From Bolinopsis microptera (taxonomy: Eukaryota > Ctenophora > Tentaculata > Lobata > Bolinopsidae), in assembly GCF_026151205.1 (NCBI RefSeq), contig NC_087080.1, positions 10,525,837-10,589,836 of the forward strand: a stretch of DNA of 64,000 bases, written 5' to 3'. Shown here one piece after another: positions 1 to 10,200 of the stretch. Position 1 is the first letter of the stretch, and the number at the start of each line of letters is the position of its first letter. The notes below the pieces were generated by a model. The model worked only from the letters and a program-made list of their open reading frames with translations. It was not told the DNA's origin and made no database searches. The translations under genes and the position numbers were made by a program.

Positions 1-35
1 TCAACCAAAATTAAGACAATTTTCCTGTTAATAAT

Positions 36-590
36 TTAACGGCACTCATAAGAGGTCATACTAGGTATAAGTCCAAATGCTGTGTCAGCAACCGTTTTTG
101 TTACTTTCTTTTCTTCTTGACTCCTCACACCATGAACTGATACCACTAAGCTTTTAAGCATAGCAAAGCATATCTTGGTCCTGATGTAGTTGATAACATC
201 TGTGTAGCTCTCCTTTCTCTTTTTTGATATCAATCTAGCAAGACGTTTGTGAAATCTGTCACATTCTGGTGCTGTAGTCCCTGCTGTAGAAAATACTAGA
301 GGAATGAAAGACGCTCTTTCAGTGTTGATGACTCGTGAGTTATACTTAGTTTTTTTTTCTTCCTCATTTCTCTTGTACAACTTGTCCAGGGGAACATTAA
401 GGTTTGATGGTGCATTTGGGTGTGTTATTCTTACATCCATGAAAGTCCTGGCATTCCTGCCATATAATCCAGTTGCAACAATATCTAGCCTTGCTCCGCT
501 GTCAGTAGTAGTTCCTTTGGGATGAAGTTCTGGAGACGTTGGTACCCAGTGACATAAAGTGAGGAATCTAAGAATCTAATTCCTAGCCAT
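36..590 (-). pseudogene. Reverse-transcriptase-element C-terminal fragment (distal half)
   Basis: An open minus-strand frame reads LDIVATGLYGRNARTFMDVR, then HPNAPSNLNV, and ends with ISKKRKESYTDVINYIRTK and a stop near 36. This matches the conserved tail of reverse-transcriptase ORFs common in cnidarian, sponge and echinoderm genomes (typical form DVRVFNPNAPS ... LSRKRQQNYS, recalled, not searched). The frame runs upstream of its first Met to about 545 without a stop. It is the downstream continuation of the fragment at 1195-1672, from which it is separated by an insertion. With no catalytic RT domain in the window it is a dead remnant. Confidence 0.7.
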
Positions 591-1198
591 ATTAATTTCC
601 ATAGCCACGCCGACTAATTTTTGTCAACAAAATTATTAAATCAACTTTAAAATAGTCGCTCTCGGTTGTTACACACTGTAACGCCGCGCACTGTACTTTA
701 ATTCTATATTTATCTGAGATGTTCGAATCGAGCGCAAATGCCAGATTCCTGTCAGGATCCTAGTTCTTGCGCTTAACTTGCGCGTTACCAAATAATCCAA
801 GATATTTCTGTCAGGATCCAAGATTTTCCTACTACCAGTATGGTAGTATGGACTGTTTGGTAGTATGGTAGTATGGTAGTTGCAGGAACGCGCGAAGACC
901 TATATGTAAATATTACTAAAGCGTACATGGAATCGTATCCTAGTCGGTTAATCCGTCGGTACTATATTAGCAGATCGCGAGTTCGAGACCCGGAAAGGAA
1001 TTTTTTCACAATCTTTTGGCAATTATGAATAACTATACTAATGAATTAATAACTATACTAATGAATAACTAAACCTCTGTAATATAACTAGCAAAGTAAA
1101 ATGAAATCGTTATCCGGCCGCGGAGCGGCCGAAAAATTTATGGTAGTCGTTTTAAAAATATATGGTAGCCGTTTTTTCTTTCCAGACTGGATTCCTAG
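579..1198. mobile_element. Insertion of about 600 bp flanked by an 8-bp direct repeat, splitting an RT remnant
   Basis: The octamer ATTCCTAG occurs at 579-586 and again at 1191-1198, at the two points where the RT C-terminal coding sequence breaks off. That is the pattern of an 8-bp target-site duplication, as made by hAT-type elements. The interior has no ORF. It contains short GGTAGTATG repeats (about 833-878) and a tRNA-like segment (931-1000). I see no convincing terminal inverted repeats, so the class is open. Confidence 0.45.
931..1000 (+). repeat. tRNA-derived (SINE-like) segment
   Basis: The stretch has a D-loop/A-box-like block, CCTAGTCGGTTAATCCG, and about 30 bases later a T-loop/B-box-like block, GCGAGTTCGAGACCCGG. 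The order and spacing are those of a tRNA. The acceptor stem does not pair and the middle is degraded, so it is read as the tRNA-related head of a SINE or a decayed tRNA pseudogene, not a working tRNA. Confidence 0.45.
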
Positions 1199-1672
1199 TC
1201 CCTTTTTAAATTTATGTCACTGGGCGTTGGTAAGAGAGCTGGCTCAGTATAAACGTTTCTACATTTAGCCTCACGTAGTAGATCTGCTTCGGTTTCTACA
1301 AGCACTGTATGTCTAAAGGAAACATACCCTCCTTTTTTACAAGATAGGGCATGATCGACGGAGTTTCTTTCTCCACACGCACAGTGTTTAGCAATATCTT
1401 GTATAGGCCAGCCATATCGCAAACATATACCATCTCTAAAGTCCTTCTTGTTCAAGCAGTAACCATAAGACTGCATTGGGAGGGCTGACAGCCAAGATGA
1501 ACTGCCTTTTTGTGTAGCCAGTGAGAACGATCTTTTCTTTGCTGGAGAACTTATTGCGTTTTCTATTCTGAGTCTCTCTGCTGCAAAATCTTTTTCTTTT
1601 TCAGTTTTCAGTGCTGCTTTGGTGTTTGCAATAGCTGTGAGGTCAAGTTTGCCTAGATCATATCTAACTGGT
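1195..1672 (-). pseudogene. Reverse-transcriptase-element C-terminal fragment (proximal half)
   Basis: The minus-strand frame runs from about 1672 to the stop at 1195 and contains GSSSWLSALP, then LNKKDFRDGICLRYGWP, then a Cys/His-rich part (CACGERNSVDHALSCKKGGY) and ending EPALLPTP. This series is the conserved region downstream of the RT domain in a retroelement ORF family; it normally continues into the sequence at 36-590. The 5' side is cut near 1672 where an unrelated LINE tail in the opposite orientation begins. It is a broken, non-functional piece. Confidence 0.7.
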
Positions 1673-1706
1673 CATATCTAAATTAGACTACTGTAATTCT
1701 CTTTAC

Positions 1707-2520
1707 ATGAATCTACCCAAGACCAGATTGAACAAACTTAGATCAACCCTTAATGGGGCAGTTCGTTTCATCTATAACATAGAAGAGAGGACCACAGACT
1801 TGGTTCCCTTCTATAAGAAGGCCCACATACTCCCTATAGACCAACGAATCTTCTTCAAAGTTTGTCTTTTAACCCACAAATCAGTTCACGGTACTACACC
1901 TGATTACCTCAAAGCACTACTGGATGTGGATGTAGTGGATATGATATAGAGCTTTCAAACACCATGACCAGGTCGAAGAGACCTGGTGACCATCTCATGC
2001 TCAAAGTACCAAAGAATAAAAGGTCCAAAGTTGATGACAGACGTTTCTCAAGCCATGCACCAATTGCATGGAACTCTCTTCCCCTGATGTTGAGATGTAC
2101 TACTGATACCAACTGTTTCAAGCGAATGTTAAAGAATCATTTATATAATCAGTTCTGATGTTTTTCTTTCCATTGTCTTTACTTTGCAAGACACATTGGC
2201 TTTTATTTTTACCGCACTCCATTTTATGTCTTGATCTCTTAATTTCTAGGATCTGTTTCTTTCTTGATTGGTTATGTCACTGTACTTACCTTTATTATAC
2301 CTACATGTATGGTATGGTTTCTGCTTCTATTTAGTTTAGTGTGGTTTACAATAAAAGATGTTTTACTTTTGTCTTTGCCTTATGATGAGTTATACTTTAG
2401 TTCACTTTTACACATTTGCTCGCATCACTCATAGTCAGCCGTTCTGACATGGTTAACCACCTTCCTTGTGTTGTTGGTTAATCATATGAGCGGGATATAA
2501 ATACCTCATTTCATTTCATA
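1707..2520 (+). pseudogene. 3' end of an L2/CR1-type LINE (ORF2 tail plus 3' UTR)
   Basis: Two frames, 1707-1949 and 1964-2158, joined by a frameshift, encode the end of a LINE ORF2. The marks are LNGAVRFIYN, LPIDQRIFFKVCLLTHKSVHG, APIAWNSLPLMLR and FKRMLKNHLYNQF, the pattern LP..R..FK...L..K...G...YL ... AP..WNSLP..LR ... FK..LK..L known from L2/CR1/Rex-like elements. A 3' UTR follows and ends near 2518 with GCGGGATATAAATACC and an ATTTCATTTCAT tail, typical of L2-like LINE ends. The RT domain is missing (5' truncation). Confidence 0.75.
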
Positions 2521-2526
2521 ATATGG

Positions 2527-2666
2527 CAATGACCCTATATAAAAATTCGATAAAAATCTTAGAAAATTTCATTTTTACAGTTTAGATTAGAACTTGGAGC
2601 CGCAAGGCCAAGGGTGATTTTAAAAATATTGAGTTTTTGAAGGGTTATTTTTATATAGGGTCATTG
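2527..2666. mobile_element. 140-bp MITE-like element with 20-bp terminal inverted repeats
   Basis: CAATGACCCTATATAAAAAT at 2527-2546 is matched by its exact reverse complement at 2647-2666. The 100 bp between is non-coding and AT-rich. The size and perfect termini are those of a short non-autonomous DNA transposon. No clear target duplication is visible, so the superfamily is unknown. Confidence 0.6.
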
Positions 2667-2699
2667 TGACATTATGTGTATACTGTTTGAAAAATATAT

Positions 2700-2870
2700 T
2701 GAGAATTTTTCAATTACCTTACCACTTACGAAAAATATTTATGTTCGACATAATTATGGTGACTTAGATGATTTGGGGACGAAAATATCGGAATTTTTAC
2801 CAAAATGCAAAAACCGCCACATTTCTTACCTTAAATTGAATCATGATATTTGCAATTTGGGGATTTTTAC
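2700..2870 (+). repeat. Diverged copy of the interspersed repeat also found at 18.3 kb
   Basis: The text TTATGTTCGACAT...GGTGAC...GATTTGGGG-ACGAAAATAT ... AAAACCGCCACATTTC..ACC resembles 18298-18400, inside the TIR-bounded element of the giant gene's intron. It is a second, degraded member of that family without visible ends. The open frame across it is unlikely to be a gene. Confidence 0.5.
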
Positions 2871-3061
2871 TTGTGAAACAAAGAAGAAATTTAGACGAGT
2901 AACATCCGTCAAGGTGAACACTCAGCCCGAATAGAAAGTCGGCGGAATGACAAGCTGAGTGCTGCCCAGTAAGGCCACGCCGAGCTGTGAAGGATAGACA
3001 TTGTGGATTAAGAAAAGTTGTATTTTGGGCCGAATTATACTGCATGGGCGGCGCTAGCTTT

Positions 3062-3450
3062 GTAGGTTTACAACTACCAGGACGCGCGCCGAGTTGGACT
3101 CGTCGACGGTCCAATACATGGAACAGATATTTAACGAGTATCACCCGTTAACGTCGGGCCACCTCATATATCCAAACCCGATTACTTATTCCCTAAGATC
3201 TTTTTGCCTTCGCGGCAAGAGTTAACGGGTGATACTCGTAAAATATCTGTTTAGTGTTCCATATATTGGACTTGCTCTAAGTCTAACCAGATAAGAGCTC
3301 TCTCGCTTGCAGTAGCGCGCGACCGCCGAAGGCGGCAAAAGAGTGAAACAAGCGCGTCACGCAGTACGCGTAGGCACATGACTATGTGAAATATTAGACC
3401 GTCGACGTGTCCAACTCGGCGCGCGTCCTGGTAGGTTGTAAACCTACAAG
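3062..3450. repeat. Long inverted-repeat element (arms of about 90 bp), founder of a local family
   Basis: The left arm at 3062-3152 (from TAGGTTTACAAC through GGACGCGCGCCGAGTTGG and ACTCGTCGACGGTCC to TATCACCCGTTAAC) is repeated as reverse complement in two blocks, 3221-3270 and about 3391-3450. An unrelated 120 bp with GC-rich spacers interrupts the second arm. Single arms recur at about 3758-3850, 4168-4235, 4660-4690 and 4768-4850, and a degraded one near 6985-7070. The arms are GC-rich (ACGCGCGCC) in AT-rich surroundings. A foldback or MITE-like origin is likely; no coding content is seen. Confidence 0.6.
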
Positions 3451-4359
3451 GCAAGATGCAAGAGTAAGAAAAAAATGTATGTTTGATGTATAAATTGTAT
3501 GATTAATTGACGATGTCAATTCATCGCAGCTCGGCGCGGCACAGTAGCACATTTCACCGATCGGTCGCTGTGAGAAGCCTCATTGAGTGCGCGGCGCGGC
3601 ACAGTAACGCAGCACGCTACAAATTATATGAATAATGATAAAATCAAATGTAATTTACTTGTATACTGCATAAGTGTGTAATTTAAACCAAAGCAAAATG
3701 CAAATTTAAATGCAAACATGTTAATTTTAGCTATTCATAATTTCACAATGTATTACATATTAACGGGTGATACTCGTAAAATATTTGTTCCATATAGGAC
3801 CGTCGACGAGTCCAACTCGGCGCGCGTCCTGATAGGTTCTAAACCTACAAATTACATATTAAGTTAATTGTCACCGTCGCGCGCTGAAAGGCGGCGACTG
3901 TAATCAAAAATATCAGTAATTGGTCCATTTTAATTTGTATATTGTATATTGTATAGCTTATCACACGCACGTACTTCGCGCCACACAATATACGTCGCAC
4001 AATATACGTCGTACTTTGACCATTGTTAATGATTTGGCCCGGCGCGCGCTACTTCGTAGCACTTGCCATCGGGAAGAAAGCGGCGCAAGCTACTTAGAAG
4101 GAATTTTGACGAGTAACATCCGTCAAGTTGTACTCCGTGTTGTAAGTTTATAACGTACCAAGACAGCTTAATATAAAAACGTGCGCCTAGTTGGACTCGT
4201 CGACGATCTTGGGACAAATATTTTACGAGCATAATTGATAACACAATTTAGGATTTAATTAATACATTTAATTATTACCCGTAAATAACAAGTACAAAAT
4301 ATCATACCGTACCCGTTAAACTCGCGTGACGCGCTTGTTTTCACAATTTACTGGGCCGC

Positions 4360-4440
4360 GCTCAGCCTGTCATTCCGCCTAATCTCTATTCGGTTGTTTA
4401 CCAACATTAAAGCCTGGGGTCCTCAGGTAATTCACAATAT
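4360..4440 (-). repeat. Interspersed repeat family R (CCCCAGG...GGAATGACAGGCTGAGCGC), cluster in 2.9-6.2 kb
   Basis: This copy reads, on the minus strand, CCTGAGGACCCCAGGCT, then CCGAATAGAGATTAGG, CGGAATGACAGGCTGAGCGC and GGCCCAGTAA. Plus-strand relatives lie at about 2927-2975, 4690-4775, 5485-5545 and 6123-6232, the last with its middle GGCGGAATAGAGGTT block duplicated. Members of the same family appear 50 kb away at 56.9, 57.9 and 60.8 kb. It has no ORF and is a non-autonomous repeat of unknown class. Confidence 0.6.
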
Positions 4441-4980
4441 GCAAATGGCGGACGCACGCCACTTGCCACTGCAAGCGCGGTGCGAGGATTTTGGTGACCG
4501 GTCATGGTTAACGCAAATTCCAATACAAATTCTACTAGTAATACAATCGGACCTATGATTTTTCTTTTTCTATAAAACCTTAATGCATGCTAGATCGAAA
4601 TTACCAAAAGTGATAAGGCTATAATATAATGGTCATAATAGCCTTATCTTCAAGATTGTAGGTTTACAACCTACCAGGACGCGCGTTACATGGGGACCTC
4701 AGGCTATTATGTTCATAAACATATAGAGCCGAATAGAGATTAGGCGGAATGACAGGCTGAGCGCGGCCCAGTAAGACGCGCGCCGAGTTGGACTCGTCGA
4801 CGGTCCAATATATGGAACAGATATTTTACGAGTATCACCCGTTAAGTTCAAGATCGAAATTGCGAGGTTAAATTATTGTTTGATTTTTGCCTCGCCTGCA
4901 GAGTGCAGATTCATTTATTGTGTTTTTTAAACACTTTTTTAACAAGTCCTTGAAGTTGGAAGTGACTCTAAATGATCATG

Positions 4981-5286
4981 ACGAAATGAAATGAAATGAA
5001 ATGAAATGAAATGAAATGAAATGAAATGAAATGAAATGAAATGAAATGAAATGAAATGAAATGAAATGAAATGAAATGAAATGAAATGAAATGAAATGAA
5101 ATGAAATGAAATGAAATGAAATGAAATGAAATGAAATGAAATGAAATGAAATGAAATGAAATGAAATGAAATGAAATGAAATGAAATGAAATGAAATGAA
5201 ATGAAATGAAATGAAATGAAATGAAATGAAATGAAATGAAATGAAATGAAATGAAATGAAATGAAATGAAATGAAATGAAATGAAA
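4981..5286. repeat. Pentanucleotide microsatellite (GAAAT)n, about 61 copies
   Basis: An uninterrupted run of GAAAT occupies about 305 bp with no variant unit seen. The reverse complement is (ATTTC)n, the same motif as the short tail of the LINE at 2520, so it may have begun as a LINE tail. The serine/phenylalanine/histidine reading frames across it are an artefact of the repeat. Confidence 0.95.
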
Positions 5287-5545
5287 GCATCAGCAAACAT
5301 ATATTAACTTGACTACATTGTAGAGCCAAAGTCCACGTTTCCCATTATGTATTAAGAATTGTATAGCGCCAGACACAAAGTAGCAGCTAAGTTGTCGTTG
5401 AATTGCAGCGATTAGAGATGAGATAAGAAAGCTCAATATTAATCAACGAGAAACAAAACTAAACACTACATTCACCTCACCGACCTGGGGACCTCAGGTT
5501 ATCATGTTCATAAACGGAATGACAGGCTGAGCGCGGCCCAGTAAC

Positions 5546-6923
5546 ATTAACCTAACCATGTGCATTCGCACCATTGCGGGCGCGCTTGTTTCACAACAAG
5601 GGAGGCGGGCGCCACTGCAAGTGCAAGGGATCTGGATCGGATAGAGCAACACACTACACACTACACAAAGCGAAAATGATAAATGATAGTTCGTGCGATG
5701 ACGTCCTCCAAGTAAAAGTCTTACTACGATCGCTAGCGTTAATTAAAGCAAATTTGTTGTTTGCACATTGCAGGGACGAATCAGGTGCTGAAAGTGAAAG
5801 CAAAAATGATATGATAAAATTGAAAACCAGTTTAAATGTTTAAATTAGGATTTTCATTGATTCACGATGTCAATCCTTCGCATCTCGCCAATCTGCATAT
5901 GTGGTTGCGAGAAGAATTATTTGATGCGCGGCGCGACCCAGTAGTGCATCGCGCTACAAGGATTTTCAAGACTATTCATGATTCGCGATTAAATGATTTG
6001 GATTGAAAAAAAGTATGAATAGTTTAATTAAAATGTTACTAACTTTAAAACATCTACCTTGAACTAAACACAAACTCAAAGTCATGATTGTCCTATTTTT
6101 CTCCGGATTACGTATACCATTACCTGGGGACCCCAGGCTATTTTGTTCATAAACATAAAGGTTCGGCGGAATAGAGGTTTGGTGGAATAGAGGTTCGGCG
6201 GAATTACAAGCTGAGCGGCGCCCAGTAACGCATATACCACAGTTACACATTTGTTGTCATACGTTGTATGACCCGCCGCGCACGAAGTGCGCGGCTCCCC
6301 CTGTAGCGTCGAAGACGCTACATAGTGAAACGACCGTGGGGGTCGCAACGTGATACAACACATTTGTACTTACTTTGTTATGAGCGTCTTCTATGATGAA
6401 TCGGTTCACAAAAGTATAGGAAAAATGTTTTTGTATATTTGCATATTGAGTAGGGACAGGAAAGACTGAGTAGACTGGCTAGGGCGCGTGCCTGGAAACC
6501 GAAAAGCGAAAAAGAAAATATAATGACACGTGATTTGGTCGGTGGTAAGATATCAGTCTTGAAATATTGATCAGTTATAACTTCCTATACGTTTCTTTAA
6601 TGTACACATAGTATTAGTATGTCAATGTGCATTGTAACTAAGTTATTGGATTGATTTTATTGATTTTGCCTTATGAAGTCAACTCAGTGATGAGTGAAAA
6701 GAAATTATTAGGAATTTGGAAATCAAATAGGACTTTTAAATTTTAATAGCGGTATAGTACACATTCGATTTATATTTGTTAAAGTATTGTTGAATAATAG
6801 CTGAATAATAATAGTTTTTAATTTAAAAGTATTAAAACTCAGCTCGCCATAACTATGCGTTATTCATATTAAATTAATAAGTTATATTGGACGTCTTGGG
6901 TCAATTTACAGTTGATACTTGAC
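5546..6923. other. Non-genic stretch upstream of the TSP1 gene
   Basis: Apart from the repeat copy at 6123-6232, I see only short accidental frames and GC-rich scraps (GCGCGGCGCGACCCAGTAG near 5930, CCGCCGCGCACG near 6270) related to the 3-5 kb repeats. The part from 6400 to 6900 is plain AT-rich sequence that may contain the promoter of the downstream gene. No specific regulatory site can be supported. Confidence 0.4.
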
Positions 6924-6975
6924 ACACGCTGTATACCTCTTTTCGCGAAGAAAAGATAAGAGGTATACAACGTGT
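6924..6975. other. Hairpin: 18-bp arms, one mismatch
   Basis: ACACGCTGTATACCTCTT at 6924-6941 pairs with AAGAGGTATACAACGTGT at 6958-6975. The loop itself contains a short complementary pair (CTTTTCGCGAAGAAAAG). It lies about 270 bp upstream of the start codon at 7244 and beside a degraded arm of the 3-kb inverted-repeat family (6985-7070), so it is more likely a repeat remnant than a regulatory element. Confidence 0.5.
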
Positions 6976-7243
6976 AGCAAGATGATACCCGTAAATATTT
7001 TTGCTTAAAATATTGATCCGGCAAGGAGACGCAACTCGGTGCGCGAGTCGGTAGGTTATGAACGTACAGTCTATATTAAAGACCCTTAACCACTGTTAAA
7101 AGGGCCAGAGCTCATTTTAAATTATAATTCTATGTTTTCAGATAATCAACCCTAAGTTATTAAAGTATTGATCTTTGAGAGCCACAATAAAATCGTATTC
7201 TAATCTCATCCAATTTAGCTAAGAAACCGATAGCAAGGTTGTG

Positions 7244-10200
7244 ATGAGGTTTTCGAAAGTGCTGATTCTTGTATGCCTTGTTTACAATGTAGACGCCGGG
7301 TTAAGAGTAAGGCGACGACGAAGATCATGTAAGTACCCCATACCGTAATCAAATAATTGGCTTCAGAGCCAGAGCTAACAAAAAGAAGATAAAAATCTAC
7401 ATGAAAGTAATTTAGAAGATTTACATTCGACTAATCATGTCATCCAGAGTTTATGCGAGAAAGTAATCCCCAGGTAGTCCAGTAAATGCTGGGTGGTCTG
7501 GGTGGGGTGGTTGGAGCAGTTGCTCCTGTAACCATGCCACTGGTACTGGTACCAGGAGTCATTCAAGATCCTGCAATAATCCTGTTGCTTCTTGTGGTGG
7601 CAGGTAATCATCACTAATTAATATGTTGAATCTTTCAGAACAAAAGAGTTTCAAAACTTTTTACAATAATGATATAAACCTCACCAACAAAATACTGAAC
7701 TATTCTAATAGAGTACTATCCGGAGAGACAGGATTACCTAACATCAGCAACCTCCCCGCCAAACTCCGTAGAAAAAACTACTCTACAGCAAAACCAAGCA
7801 ATGAACAAGCAGTCAATACAGCAGTGGACACAATGAGACGAGAACTCGACATCAAATTGAAGACTGCCGGAAGCCCACCTAAGCCCACCAACTTATCCTC
7901 TTCTGAGATAAAAGGACTCAAATGGTTGGAACAGCACATTAAAGATGGGACAATAGCTATCACTAAGGCAGACAAGGGTGGTGCAACCCTTATTATCGAC
8001 CCTGACCTCATCAAGCAACGGACACTGGAGAAACTGGAAAATCAGGAACTATATGAAAAGTTGGACTGTGACCCTACCCAACAGCTGTATGAGAAACTCT
8101 TCAAGCACTGGGTACAGGGAAAAGAAGAAGGACTGATATTAGCAAGGGATGCGAAAGAAGTAATGGGTGTTTCTGACAACACCAGAGCAGACCAAACTGG
8201 ACCAACAAACCGCCCCAGTACCCTCCCACACTATCGCCCTGGACAGCCGTATTTCTACCCTGCTTTTAAAATCCATAAGCTGAAAAAAGAAGACCTCATA
8301 CCAGGGGCAAAACCACCAGCTAGACTCATTACCGCCCTCCACGAAGGAGCCAGCAGACGACCGGATGTCTTCCTAGCTGATAAATACCTACGTCAACTAG
8401 AAAGGGATTTTTGCGAAGACCTTCTTATTGATAATAGAGACGCCTTAGTTTGGCTCGACAACATCAACAATACCCTGGACACAGAACTCAAAAGCAACAT
8501 TAAAGCATTCACATTTGATTACAAAGCTTTATATGATTCATTGAGCCCCCACCTTACAATCCAAGCTTTGAAGGTGGCCATGGAAGAAAAGAGACCAGAA
8601 TGGTCCGCCAAATTCAAGGAGTGGTTGATAAGAAGTGTTGAACTCAGCTTTGAGTCGTCTATAGGCAAATTTAACGGAGAGTGGTACAGACAGAAACGAG
8701 GAGTACCGACAGGAGGCAGTATCTGTGTACAACTTGCAAACATAGCAGTATACCATGTCATGCGTGAGCAAGTCTATACAGACACGGAACTAATGGAACC
8801 TGTAAAATCGGTCAAGAGATACATAGACGACGGCTGTGGAGTATTCCATGGTACGAAAAGACAGTTTTCAAAATTCATCGCGACTGTCAACTCAAGGCTA
8901 GCAGAACTTGGCCTCCACATTGATGAGAACATCATAGAAGATAACAATGTTTATGTGTCGTTCTTAGACATCAAATTTTGTTTCGATACCGCAGGTGATC
9001 TTCAGACAGACCTCCATGTTAAAGAGACTGATGCCCGCTCCTACCTGTACTTCGGTTCCCACCACCCGAACCATACATTCAGCAGCATAGTCTATAGTGC
9101 ATGTCTGAGACTCCGGCGAATCATCAATGATAACGACAGACTCCGAAAACAAATTGATGAATTAAAAACCTTTTTCTTCCAATCCAACTACCCTAAAACT
9201 ATGGTAGATAACATCAGTGAAAAGGTCAAAGGCTTCGAAAGATGTCTCAAACCACTGGACAACTCAAACAGCAATGTCCTGGTACCAAAGTCTCCAGAAC
9301 CAGCAGTCCGCGTTATTTCAACATTTGGCAGTGATCAAGAGTTAGTAGAATTGGTGCAAAGATTGGAACCAGAACTCAGTAGAACCAGGAGCTTCTCAGG
9401 ATTATCTGGTTCCCATACAAGTGGAAACACCCCAGGCTCCCCAATATCATCTAGAGCCGGTACATCACGCCCTATCTTCAAATTCGTCAGACGTACTGGA
9501 ACATCATTTAGAAGGAAGTTAGTCAAAGCAAAACAGTTTGCGGATGACTTAACCCAACCTCACACAAGACCATGTGGGGGCAGACACTGCGGTACCTGTA
9601 ACATCATATCTCCACATCCATCAATAACAGTCAATGGACAGCGAGCCAAAGCAGTGACTGGTACATGTGTCAGCTACAATGTTGTATACCTCTTCAGTTG
9701 CCAACTTTGTAACATGTGTTATGTAGGAAGAACGGTGCAGCCCCTCAGGGCACGAGTAAACGAACATCGCGCCCATTACTACAAACTCATTTCGGACAAT
9801 ACGTTTGTCCCTGAAGAAAACGACGACGGATTCAGCTTGGGTAAACACCTTGTAGAAGTTCATAACATGAAACAACGTGACAATTTTAACCAGGCTTATA
9901 AAGTGTCAATTCTCAGTAATAGTAGCCCAAGAACTCTAGAAGTGGATGAACACCGTTATATTCAGAAACTTAGAACTATACGTCCATTGGGGCTCAATGC
10001 CATGGACCCGTTTGGGATTCCATTATTGGATTTATCTTAAATGTTTTCTATTGCATTGGGGCACAAGAGTTATGTTTTTAAAAAATATTCATATCGTTTT
10101 TAGTTGTGTCATTTCATTTCCAATGTTACACTTTGTAGGAACTGATATTAACCGAGTTTCTGATTCAGGATGTTACTGAAGATAGTAATGAAAATGTTTT

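Noticed and set aside
931-1000. Functional tRNA gene
   Set aside because: A- and B-box-like blocks are present but the acceptor and anticodon stems do not pair properly.
4968-5329. Ser/Phe/His-rich proteins on the minus strand
   Set aside because: Pure translation of the (GAAAT)n microsatellite.
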